DNA of 64,000 bases from contig NZ_QLLT01000005.1 in the NCBI RefSeq assembly GCF_003259315.1, forward strand, positions 62,001 to 126,000, in the 5' to 3' direction. Both the position numbers and the translations under genes were made by a program. Position 1 is the first letter of the stretch; each line of letters begins with the position of its first letter. Below are positions 10,031 through 17,438 of this stretch, piece after piece. Origin of the DNA: Kitasatospora sp. SolWspMP-SS2h (GTDB taxonomy: Bacteria; Actinomycetota; Actinomycetes; Streptomycetales; Streptomycetaceae). The notes under the pieces were generated by a model. That model had not been told where the DNA came from, ran no database searches, and saw only the letters and a list, made by a program, of their open reading frames with translations.

Positions 10031-10666
10031 ATGACCGTCGTCGCCGCCGCTCCCGTCCGCCGCGCGGACGCGGCCCGCAACCGGGCCCGGATCGTCGCCG
10101 CGGCCCGGGAGGCGTTCGTCGAGTACGGGGCGATGGCCCCGCTGGACGAGATCGCCCGCCGGGCGGGCGTCGGCAACGCCACGCTGTACCGGAACTTCGC
10201 CGACCGCCGCGCCCTGATCCACCAGGTGTCGATCGCCGTGATGGAGCGGATCGTGGCGCACGCGCACGCGGCCACCGCGCAGGAGCCCGACTCCTTCGCC
10301 GCGTTCAGCCGCTTCGTGCACGCCGCGGCGGAGGAGCGGATCGGCGCGCTCTGCCCCCTGCTGTCCGACCCGATCGACCTGAACGACCCCGAACTCGCCG
10401 AAGCCCGCGCCGAGATGAAGCAGGTCACCGAGGACCTCATCGCGCGGGCCCAGGCCGACGGCCTGCTCCGCACCGACGTCGGAGCCGGCGACATCGTCGT
10501 CGCCATGGCCCAGCTCACCCGACCGCTCCCCGGCTTCGGCTGCCTCGACCTGGACCCCCACGTCCGGCGTCACCTGCAGTTGCTGCTGGACGGCCTGCGG
10601 GCTCCCGCGCCGTCCGTACTGCCCGGCCGCGCCACGACCCTGGAGGACCTCACGCCCCGCGTCTGA
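10031..10666 (+). CDS. TetR/AcrR-family transcriptional regulator
   Basis: 211-residue regulator. The N-terminal helix-turn-helix is clear: R-I-V-A-A-A-R-E-A-F, then P-L-D-E-I-A-R-R-A-G-V-G-N-A-T-L-Y-R-N-F, ending with the usual F-x-D-R-R-A-L (about residues 18-62). The C-terminal all-helical domain (about 65-200) would bind the ligand and dimerise. ATG 10031 is chosen for the GGGAG RBS 9 nt upstream; the frame is open further upstream but without domain content. It lies 129 nt before a DHA2 drug-efflux gene on the same strand, so it most likely controls that pump and perhaps the divergent GS-like gene. Confidence 0.9.
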   Translation: MTVVAAAPVRRADAARNRARIVAAAREAFVEYGAMAPLDEIARRAGVGNATLYRNFADRRALIHQVSIAVMERIVAHAHAATAQEPDSFAAFSRFVHAAAEERIGALCPLLSDPIDLNDPELAEARAEMKQVTEDLIARAQADGLLRTDVGAGDIVVAMAQLTRPLPGFGCLDLDPHVRRHLQLLLDGLRAPAPSVLPGRATTLEDLTPRV

Positions 10667-10795
10667 CCCCCTCGGTCCCGCCCGCGGGCCCGACCGGCCC
10701 CGCACGCCCCGAAACCTCCCGCAGGAACCGCCCTTCGACGGCGCGACGCCCCTGCACTCCTCCGTACGTCCTCGCACACACAAGTGGGTACCTCC

Positions 10796-12283
10796 ATGTC
10801 TGACACCCTCCAGCCGGACCCTCGCCGGTGGAAGGCGCTCGTCTTCATCGCCCTGGCGCAACTGATGGTCGTGCTGGACGCGACCGTGGTGAACATCGCG
10901 CTCCCGCACGCGAAGGAAGACCTCGGCTTCGCCGACAGCACCACCCAGTGGGTGATCACCGCCTACGCGCTGGCCTTCGGCAGCCTGCTGCTGTTCGGCG
11001 GCCGGGTCGCCGACCTGTGGGGCCGCCGCCGGACCTTCATGGTCGGCCTGGTCGGCTTCGCCGCGGCCTCCGCGCTCGGCGGCGCCGCCGCCAACACCAC
11101 CATGCTGCTCGGCGCCCGCGCCCTGCAGGGCGTGTTCGGCGCGCTGCTGGCGCCCGCCGCGCTGTCGCTGCTGGCCGTGATGTTCACCGACGGCAAGGAG
11201 CGCGCCAAGGCGTTCGGCATCTACGGCGCGGTGGCCGGCGGTGGCGGCGCGATCGGCCTGATCCTGGGCGGCGCCCTCACCGAGTACCTGAACTGGCGCT
11301 GGACCTTCTACGTCAACATCCCGTTCGCCCTGGTCGCCATCGCGGGCGCGGTGCTGGTCATCAGCGAGCCGGCCGTCGGCCACAACCGCAACCGCCTCGA
11401 CATCCCGGGCGTGCTGCTGGTCACCACCGGCCTGGTCTCCCTGGTCTACGGCTTCACCCGGGCCGAGCAGGAGGGCTGGGGCGACAGCAGCACCATCGGC
11501 CTGTTCGTCGCCGCCGCCGTGCTGCTCGCCGCGTTCGCGGTGGTCGAGAGCCGGGTCAAGGCCCCGCTGCTGCCGCTGCGCGTGGTCACCGACCGCAACC
11601 GCGGCGGTGTCTACCTCTCGCTCGGCATGGCCGTGATCGGCATGTTCGGCCTGTTCCTCTTCCTCACCCTCTACATGCAGGGCGTGCTCGGCTACAAGCC
11701 GCTGGTCAACGGCTTCGCCTTCCTCCCGATGGTGGCCGGCATGATCACCGGCTCCACCCAGATCGGCGCCCGCCTGATGACCCGGGTCCCGGCCCGCTAC
11801 CTGATGGCGCCCGGCTTCCTGGTCGCCTCGCTCGGCCTGCTGATCCTCACCCAGATCGACGTCGGCACCTCGTACTGGCAGATCCTGCCCGGCCTGATCC
11901 TGATGGGCCTCGGCATGGGCACCGCGTTCATGCCCGCGATGAGCCTGGCCACCTACGGCGTGCAGCCGCGGGACGCCGGTGTCGCCTCCGCGATGGTCAA
12001 CACCTCCCAGCAGGTCGGCGGCGCGATCGGCACCGCCCTGCTGAGCACCGTCGCCCACAGCGCCGGCACCTCCTGGGCCAAGGCCCACGCGGCCACCGCC
12101 ACCGACCAGCAGCTGTTCCAGCTCCAGGCCCAGGTGCACTCGTACTCGGTGGCCATCTGGTGGGCCTTCGGCATCCTGGTCCTGGCCGGCGTCACCGCCT
12201 TCGCCCTGATCAACGCCGGCAAGCCCGAGCACCACACCGAGGGCGCCCCGGCCGAGGACGCCGTCCCGGTCATGGCGCACTGA
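10796..12283 (+). CDS. MFS transporter, DHA2 (EmrB/QacA) family
   Basis: 495-residue inner-membrane protein with about 14 predicted transmembrane helices, the length and layout of DHA2 proton-driven drug exporters. Family motifs are visible: L-D-A-T-V-V-N-I-A-L-P in helix 1, G-G-R-V-A-D-L-W-G-R-R-R (motif A) between helices 2 and 3, and the glycine-rich antiporter motif near G-A-V-A-G-G-G-G-A-I-G. The C-terminal tail is acidic and cytoplasmic. ATG 10796 is used; a GTG four codons upstream (10784) is also possible and neither has a strong RBS. Likely regulated by the TetR gene just upstream. The substrate cannot be told from sequence. Confidence 0.92.
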   Translation: MSDTLQPDPRRWKALVFIALAQLMVVLDATVVNIALPHAKEDLGFADSTTQWVITAYALAFGSLLLFGGRVADLWGRRRTFMVGLVGFAAASALGGAAANTTMLLGARALQGVFGALLAPAALSLLAVMFTDGKERAKAFGIYGAVAGGGGAIGLILGGALTEYLNWRWTFYVNIPFALVAIAGAVLVISEPAVGHNRNRLDIPGVLLVTTGLVSLVYGFTRAEQEGWGDSSTIGLFVAAAVLLAAFAVVESRVKAPLLPLRVVTDRNRGGVYLSLGMAVIGMFGLFLFLTLYMQGVLGYKPLVNGFAFLPMVAGMITGSTQIGARLMTRVPARYLMAPGFLVASLGLLILTQIDVGTSYWQILPGLILMGLGMGTAFMPAMSLATYGVQPRDAGVASAMVNTSQQVGGAIGTALLSTVAHSAGTSWAKAHAATATDQQLFQLQAQVHSYSVAIWWAFGILVLAGVTAFALINAGKPEHHTEGAPAEDAVPVMAH

Positions 12284-12308
12284 CCCTCCCCGCAGCACCC
12301 ACCACGAC

Positions 12309-12336
12309 GGCCCGCCCGGAACCCTCCGGGCGGGCC
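12309..12336 (+). terminator. Hairpin terminator after the MFS gene
   Basis: A perfect 12-bp stem (12309-12320 with 12325-12336) closing a 4-nt loop, 25 nt after the transporter stop. Confidence 0.75.
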
Positions 12337-12349
12337 GTCCGGCGTCCCG

Positions 12350-12480
12350 GCCCGCGTGGCGCTCGAGTTCCCCGGTGTCCGGGGGGACGCCGATCGGGTC
12401 CGGCAGCGCGACCTCGTGACCGTGGGCCGGCGCCGTGACGCTCCCGTAGCCGCCGTCGTCCGGCACCTGGTCGGAGCCGG
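12350..12480 (-). pseudogene. Possible remnant of a Uma2-family endonuclease C-terminus
   Basis: Read on the minus strand, this stretch encodes G-Y-G-S-V-T followed by H-G-H-E-V-A-L-P-D-P-I-G-V and D-T-G-E-L. This resembles the last strands of Uma2-family (DUF820) proteins, which end in a V-x-L-P-x-P-x-G-x-x-x-D-T pattern. No start codon or upstream body of such a gene is present, so it would be a fragment. The resemblance is from memory of the family and is weak; chance coding-like sequence is the alternative. Confidence 0.25.
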
Positions 12481-12512
12481 TGCGCGGGGCCGGCGTGCCG
12501 CTTCCCCTCTTC

Positions 12513-12538
12513 CTACCCGCCGGTAGCTGGGCTACAGT
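12513..12538 (+). promoter_or_regulatory. Candidate promoter/operator of the 3-hydroxyacyl-CoA dehydrogenase gene
   Basis: The near-palindrome CTACCCGCCGGTAG (12513-12526; core TACC-N4-GGTA) is followed by a -10-like TACAGT (12533-12538). It lies about 300 nt upstream of the next start codon in an otherwise gene-free 500-nt stretch. The rest of 12337-12840 shows no supported gene apart from the weak remnant noted above. Confidence 0.35.
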
Positions 12539-12840
12539 GTCGGCACGCGTCAGCGCCGGGCTTCGGGAGCCGCACCGGCAGGGCGCCTTCGCACCGCACC
12601 GTGTGCGTGTCGGCGTCGCTTCATGATCTGGCGGAGCGCCTGAGCACCACGGCACCACCCCTCGACGGAACCGGAGCGGACCGGTCCGTACCGCGGGGCG
12701 CCGCTGTTCTTCTTCCGTTCCCGTTTCTCCCGCGCCGTCGGCACACCCTCCCCCGTCACACCCTCCGTCCGGGTTCGCGCTGTCGCGGCCGGGCGGTGGC
12801 GGGGGCCGCGGCGCGGGGCCCCGACCAAGGAGTATGGACA

Positions 12841-14616
12841 ATGGAGCGTCCTTTCCCCACTGTCGCCGTCGTCGGCCTGGGCACCATGGGTGCCGGGGTG
12901 GCCGTGGCCCTCGCCCGCAGCGGCCGCCGGGTGATCGGCGTGGAGGCCGGTCCGACGCAGGCGCTGCGGGCGCTGGACCGGATCGAGGCGTCCACCGCGC
13001 GGGCGGTGGAGCGCGAGCGGCTGACCGCCGCGGAGCGGACGGCGCTGCTGGAGCTGATCGAGGTCGGCGACGACCTGGCCGCGGCGGCCGGGGCCGACCT
13101 GGTGGTCGAGGAGGTCCCGGAGGACCTGGAGCTCAAGCGCGCGCTCTTCGCCGAGCTGGACCGGATCTGCCCGCCGGAGACGGTGCTGGCGACCGGCACC
13201 ACCGCGCTGAGCGTGACCCGGATCGCGGCGGCCACCGGCCGCCCGGAGCGGGTGCTGGGCGTGCACTTCTTCAACCCGGTGCACAGCATGCGCCTGGTGG
13301 AGGTGGTCCGCACCGTGCTGACCTCCCCCCGGGCGGCCGAGCAGGTCGCCGAGTTGGCCCGCGACCTGGACAAGGAGCCGGTGGCGGCGGGCGACCGGGC
13401 CGGGTTCATCGCCAACGGCCTGCTGTTCGCGTACCTGAACCAGGCGGCGGCGATGTTCGAGTCCCGGTACGCGACCCGGGAGGACATCGACGCGGCGATG
13501 CGGCTGGGCTGCGGCCTGCCGATGGGCCCGCTGGCGCTGCTGGACCTGATCGGCGTGGACACCGCCCGCACCGTGCTGGAGGCGATGTACGCGCAGTCCC
13601 AGGACCGGCTGCACGCCCCGGCGCCGATCCTGGGCCAGCTGGTCGCGGCGGGTCTGCTGGGCCGCAAGTCGGGCCGCGGCTTCTACACCTACGAGGCCCC
13701 GGGCTCGTCCAGGGTGGTCGCCGAGGAGGGCGCGGCGGCGGAGGCCCGGCCGGCCGGGCGCGCGGTGCGCAGCATCGCGGTGTGCGGCAGCGGGACGATG
13801 GCGACCGGCATCGTGGAGGTGTTCGCCAAGGCGGGCTTCCCGGTGCTGCTGGCGGCCCGCAGCCGGGAGAAGGCGGAGCTGGCGAAGGCGCAGCTGGCGC
13901 GGTCGCTGGAGCGTTCGGTGGCCAAGGGCCGGCTGACCGGGGAGCAGCGGGACGCGGCGCTGGCGCTGGTCGTCCCGACCGGCTCGTACCGGGACCTGGC
14001 GGACGCCGACCTGGTGGTGGAGGCGGTGGCCGAGGACCTGGCGGTCAAGCGCGAGCTGTTCACCGTGCTGGACGGGATCGTCAAGCCGGGCGCGGTGCTG
14101 GCCACCACCACCTCCTCGCTGCCGGTGATCTCCTGCGCGACGGCGACCTCCCGGCCGCGGGACGTGGTCGGGATGCACTTCTTCAACCCGGCGCCGGCCA
14201 TGAAGCTGGTCGAGGTGGTCTCCACGGTGCTGACCGCGGAGGACGTCACGGCGACCGTGCTGGAGCTGTGCGCGAAGGTGCGCAAGCACCCGGTGGAGTG
14301 CGGCGACCGGGCCGGGTTCATCGTGAACGCGCTGCTGTTCCCGTACCTGAACGACGCGGTGCGGATGCTCCAGGAGCACTACGCGACGGTGGACGACATC
14401 GACACCGCGATGAAGCTGGGCTGCGGCTACCCGATGGGTCCGTTCGAACTGCTGGACGTGGTGGGCCTGGACGTGTCGCTGACCATCGAGCAGGTGCTGC
14501 ACCACGAGTTCCGCGAGCCGGGGCTGGCGGCGGCGCCGCTGCTGGAGCACCTGGTGGCGGCGGGCTGCCTGGGGCGCAAGACGGGGCGTGGTTTCCGTGA
14601 CCACGCACGGCGATGA
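12841..14616 (+). CDS. Tandem-duplicated 3-hydroxyacyl-CoA dehydrogenase
   Basis: 591-residue cytoplasmic protein made of two complete copies of a single-function 3-hydroxybutyryl-CoA dehydrogenase. Copy 1 (about 1-290) has the NAD(P) motif V-V-G-L-G-T-M-G-A-G near residue 10; copy 2 (about 308-591) has V-C-G-S-G-T-M-A-T-G near 313. Each has the catalytic H-F-F-N-P segment, the L-V-E-V-V Glu and a C-terminal 3HCDH helical domain. The usual S-S-L-S-like serine segment is T-T-A-L-S in copy 1 and T-S-S-L-P in copy 2, so the copies have diverged. It should supply crotonyl-CoA precursors from acetoacetyl-CoA to the downstream ccr pathway. ATG 12841 has AAGGAG 7 nt upstream. Confidence 0.9.
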   Translation: MERPFPTVAVVGLGTMGAGVAVALARSGRRVIGVEAGPTQALRALDRIEASTARAVERERLTAAERTALLELIEVGDDLAAAAGADLVVEEVPEDLELKRALFAELDRICPPETVLATGTTALSVTRIAAATGRPERVLGVHFFNPVHSMRLVEVVRTVLTSPRAAEQVAELARDLDKEPVAAGDRAGFIANGLLFAYLNQAAAMFESRYATREDIDAAMRLGCGLPMGPLALLDLIGVDTARTVLEAMYAQSQDRLHAPAPILGQLVAAGLLGRKSGRGFYTYEAPGSSRVVAEEGAAAEARPAGRAVRSIAVCGSGTMATGIVEVFAKAGFPVLLAARSREKAELAKAQLARSLERSVAKGRLTGEQRDAALALVVPTGSYRDLADADLVVEAVAEDLAVKRELFTVLDGIVKPGAVLATTTSSLPVISCATATSRPRDVVGMHFFNPAPAMKLVEVVSTVLTAEDVTATVLELCAKVRKHPVECGDRAGFIVNALLFPYLNDAVRMLQEHYATVDDIDTAMKLGCGYPMGPFELLDVVGLDVSLTIEQVLHHEFREPGLAAAPLLEHLVAAGCLGRKTGRGFRDHARR

Positions 14617-14810
14617 CCGGCCGTCCGGTGCCCGCTCCGGGGGGCCGCCCGGTGCCCGGCGGGGGCGTCAACCCGCTTGCGGCGAAGCCTCCTTGGGGCC
14701 CCGGCGCGGTCTCCTCGCGGTGGCCGCGGCCCGCCGTGGCGCCGCCCGCGGCCCCGGTGCGCCGGGGCAGGCCGGCCGGGGCCGGGGCGGGTGCGTGTAG
14801 CGTTCCGAAC

Positions 14811-15722
14811 ATGGATCGCCAGACCTCGCCCCCCCAGCAGCAGCCGCCGGCCGCCGGGCCCGATCAGCCGCGGGCGGGCGCGGAGTCCGGGCCGGGCAGC
14901 CGCCGGGCCGCCGCCCAGCGGCTGCAGATGCGCCAGGACCTCACCGCCGCGGCGATGGAGCTGTTCGCCACCCAGGGGTACGAGGAGACGACGGTCGATC
15001 AGATCGCGGCCGCCGCCGGGGTCGCCCGGCGGACCTTCTTCCGGTACTTCCGGTCGAAGGAGGAGGCGATCTTCCCGGACCACGACGACACCCTGGTGCG
15101 GGTGGCGGACCTGCTGGCCAGCGCCGACGCCGAGGAGCACCCGCTGGACGTGGTGTGCCGCGGCATCAAGGAGGTGCTGCGGATGTACGCCTCCACGCCG
15201 GAGATGTCGGTGGCCCGCTACCAGCTGATCCGGCAGGTCCCGGCGCTGCGCGAGCGGGAGATCGCGGTGGTCTCCCGTTACGAGCGGCTGTTCACCCGCT
15301 ACCTGCTGGGCCGGTTCGACGCGGCCGAGCAGACCCCGCCGGGCTGGCAGCGCGGCGGGGACGACGACTCGATGCTGGCCGAGGTGTCGGCGGCGGCGGT
15401 GGTCGCGGCGCACAACCACGTGCTGCGGCGCTGGCTGCGGGCCGGCGGCCACGGCGACGTGGAGGCGCAGCTCGACCACTCCTTCGGGGTGATCCGGGGG
15501 ACGTTCTGGCCGACCCCGCCGAGCGGCGCCCGCCGCCGCGGCACCGCGCTGGCACCCGGTGCCACTGGTGACGGAGCGTCACCGGAGGAGCCCGGGGCGG
15601 TGAGCGCACTGAGTGCCAGTCCGAGTGGTGAGGTGCTGATCACAGTCGCCCGGACGGACGCACCGCTGGAGGTGGTGGTGGATTCGATCAGAGCCGCCCT
15701 GACCGGGAGAACTCCCGCGTAA
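14811..15722 (+). CDS. TetR-family regulator upstream of ccr
   Basis: 303-residue protein, long for TetR. A disordered, Pro/Gln-rich N-terminus (1-40) precedes a clear HTH (about 45-90: T-T-V-D-Q-I-A-A-A-A-G-V-A-R-R-T-F-F-R-Y-F, then R-S-K-E-E-A). The ligand domain extends to about 225, followed by an extra Ala/Gly/Ser-rich C-terminal extension. It lies between the hydroxyacyl-CoA dehydrogenase and ccr genes and is the natural candidate to regulate the ethylmalonyl-CoA operon. Two TGGCAC-N3-GTGCCA palindromes lie in its 3' end and in the ccr upstream region. ATG 14811 follows a TAGCGT hexamer (14798-14803) by 7 nt, compatible with a leaderless transcript. Confidence 0.9.
   Translation: MDRQTSPPQQQPPAAGPDQPRAGAESGPGSRRAAAQRLQMRQDLTAAAMELFATQGYEETTVDQIAAAAGVARRTFFRYFRSKEEAIFPDHDDTLVRVADLLASADAEEHPLDVVCRGIKEVLRMYASTPEMSVARYQLIRQVPALREREIAVVSRYERLFTRYLLGRFDAAEQTPPGWQRGGDDDSMLAEVSAAAVVAAHNHVLRRWLRAGGHGDVEAQLDHSFGVIRGTFWPTPPSGARRRGTALAPGATGDGASPEEPGAVSALSASPSGEVLITVARTDAPLEVVVDSIRAALTGRTPA
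15550..15564. promoter_or_regulatory. Palindrome TGGCAC-N3-GTGCCA, copy 1 (inside TetR gene)
   Basis: A perfect 6-bp inverted repeat with a 3-nt centre lies in the coding 3' end of the TetR gene, preceded two bases upstream by GGCACCGCG. The same arm sequence recurs upstream of ccr. The function as operator is inferred from recurrence. Confidence 0.4.
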
Positions 15723-15754
15723 TCCAGGCGGTTTTCGCAGATCACCGGCACATT

Positions 15755-15790
15755 CGAAGGCCCGTTCCCGGTTTCGGGGACGGGCCTTCG
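15755..15790 (+). terminator. Hairpin terminator after the TetR gene
   Basis: A 15-bp stem with one G-T-type mismatch (15755-15769 with 15776-15790) and a short loop, 33 nt after the TetR stop. It separates this gene from the ccr operon. Confidence 0.75.
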
Positions 15791-15861
15791 GCGTTCTCCG
15801 ACCGGCCGGGCACGGCGTGTCCTGGCTCACGCCACGACTTGGCACCGCGTGTCTTTACGAG

Positions 15862-15876
15862 TGGCACAGGGTGCCA
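15862..15876. promoter_or_regulatory. Palindrome TGGCAC-N3-GTGCCA, copy 2 (upstream of ccr)
   Basis: Same inverted repeat as at 15550-15564, with GGCACCGCG again upstream (15841-15849). It lies 225 nt before the ccr start, in the 378-nt gap that otherwise holds only the terminator and an unassigned leader. Candidate operator for the adjacent TetR protein. Confidence 0.5.
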
Positions 15877-16100
15877 TTACCGTGTTCCCACCGGCTGCGG
15901 CGCCGCGGCTCCCCACCTCGGCGCGCCGTCTTCCGGCGTCCCCCACCGAGGGGACGAGCACCAGCACCACCCACGCGACACCACCCACCCGTCGCACCAG
16001 CCAAGCACCACCCCAGACCCCTCAACGCGAAGCCGGTGTCCGCTCCCGGCTCCCCCAGACGCCCTGTGTCCCTCGCACAGGTACGCCTTCGGAGGCAGCC

Positions 16101-17438
16101 ATGCAGGAAATTCTCGACGCGATCCTCAGCGGCGACGCCACGTCCGCCGACTACGCCGCCCTGGCGCTGCCCGAGTCCTACCGGGCGGTGACGCTCCACA
16201 AGGACGAGGAGCAGATGTTCGCCGGGCTGGCCAGCCGGGACAAGGACCCGCGCAAGTCGCTCCACCTGGATGACGTCCCGTTGCCCGAACTCGGCCCGGG
16301 CGAAGCCCTGGTGGCCGTGATGGCCAGCTCGGTCAACTACAACACCGTGTGGAGCTCGATCTTCGAGCCGGTCTCCACCTTCGGCTTCCTGGAGCGCTAC
16401 GGCCGCCTCTCGCCGCTGACCGCGCGCCACGACCTGCCGTACCACGTGCTCGGCTCCGACCTGGCGGGCGTGGTGCTGCGCACCGGCGCCGGCGTCAACG
16501 CCTGGAAGCCGGGCGACGAGGTCGTCGCGCACTGCCTGTCGGTCGAGCTGGAGTCCCCCGACGGCCACAACGACACCATGATGGACCCGGAGCAGCGGAT
16601 CTGGGGCTTCGAGACCAACTTCGGCGGCCTGGCCGAGATCGCCCTGGTCAAGACCAACCAGCTGCTGCCCAAGCCCAAGCACCTGACCTGGGAGGAGGCC
16701 GCCTCCCCGGGCCTGGTCAACTCCACCGCCTACCGGCAGCTGGTCTCCCGCAACGGCGCCGGCATGAAGCAGGGCGACAACGTGCTGATCTGGGGCGCCA
16801 GCGGCGGCCTCGGCTCGTACGCCACCCAGTACGCGCTGGCCGGCGGCGCCACCCCGATCTGCGTGGTCTCCAGCCCGCAGAAGGCGGACATCTGCCGGGC
16901 GATGGGCGCCGAGGCGATCATCGACCGCTCCGCCGAGGGCTACAAGTTCTGGAAGGACGAGCACAACCAGGACCCGCGCGAGTGGAAGCGCCTGGGCGCG
17001 AAGATCCGCGAGTTCACCGGCGGCGAGGACGTGGACATCGTCTTCGAGCACCCGGGCCGGGAGACCTTCGGCGCCTCGGTCTACGTCACCCGCAAGGGCG
17101 GCACCATCGTCACCTGCGCCTCCACCTCCGGCTACATGCACCAGTACGACAACCGCTACCTGTGGATGTCGCTCAAGCGCATCGTCGGCTCGCACTTCGC
17201 CAACTACCGCGAGGCGTTCGAGGCCAACCGGCTGGTCGCCAAGGGCAGGATCCACCCGACCCTGTCCAAGGTCTACGCGCTGGAGGAGACCGGCCAGGCC
17301 GCCCTGGACGTGCACCACAACAAGCACCAGGGCAAGGTCGGCGTGCTCTGCCTGGCCCCGCAGGAGGGCCTGGGCGTGCGCAACACCGAGCTGCGCGAGC
17401 AGCACCTCGGCAAGATCAACGCCTTCCGGAACGTCTGA
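16101..17438 (+). CDS. ccr: Crotonyl-CoA carboxylase/reductase
   Basis: 445-residue cytoplasmic medium-chain-dehydrogenase-family enzyme that reductively carboxylates crotonyl-CoA with NADPH and CO2 to (2S)-ethylmalonyl-CoA, the key step of the ethylmalonyl-CoA pathway and a source of polyketide extender units. With the start at ATG 16101 (GGAGG RBS 5 nt upstream), Asn81 (V-N-Y-N-T-V-W), Phe170-Glu171 (W-G-F-E-T-N-F-G-G) and His365 (G-S-H-F-A-N-Y-R) fall exactly at the CO2-binding positions I recall for the Kitasatospora setae enzyme. The Rossmann motif is G-A-S-G-G-L-G-S-Y (about 232-240). It is the first gene of a tight operon; its stop overlaps the mutase start by one base. Confidence 0.97.
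   Translation: MQEILDAILSGDATSADYAALALPESYRAVTLHKDEEQMFAGLASRDKDPRKSLHLDDVPLPELGPGEALVAVMASSVNYNTVWSSIFEPVSTFGFLERYGRLSPLTARHDLPYHVLGSDLAGVVLRTGAGVNAWKPGDEVVAHCLSVELESPDGHNDTMMDPEQRIWGFETNFGGLAEIALVKTNQLLPKPKHLTWEEAASPGLVNSTAYRQLVSRNGAGMKQGDNVLIWGASGGLGSYATQYALAGGATPICVVSSPQKADICRAMGAEAIIDRSAEGYKFWKDEHNQDPREWKRLGAKIREFTGGEDVDIVFEHPGRETFGASVYVTRKGGTIVTCASTSGYMHQYDNRYLWMSLKRIVGSHFANYREAFEANRLVAKGRIHPTLSKVYALEETGQAALDVHHNKHQGKVGVLCLAPQEGLGVRNTELREQHLGKINAFRNV

Noticed and set aside
9920..12841. Very long open frame on the minus strand across the TetR and MFS genes
   Set aside because: It is a shadow of high third-position GC in the plus-strand genes; its product is low-complexity Arg/Gly/Gln-rich sequence with no domain, while the plus strand encodes clear TetR and DHA2 proteins.
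15839..15880. Sigma-54-like TGGCAC element upstream of ccr
   Set aside because: No GC element of the -12 type follows at the needed spacing, and streptomycetes are not known to have sigma-54; the symmetric TGGCAC-N3-GTGCCA reading is better.
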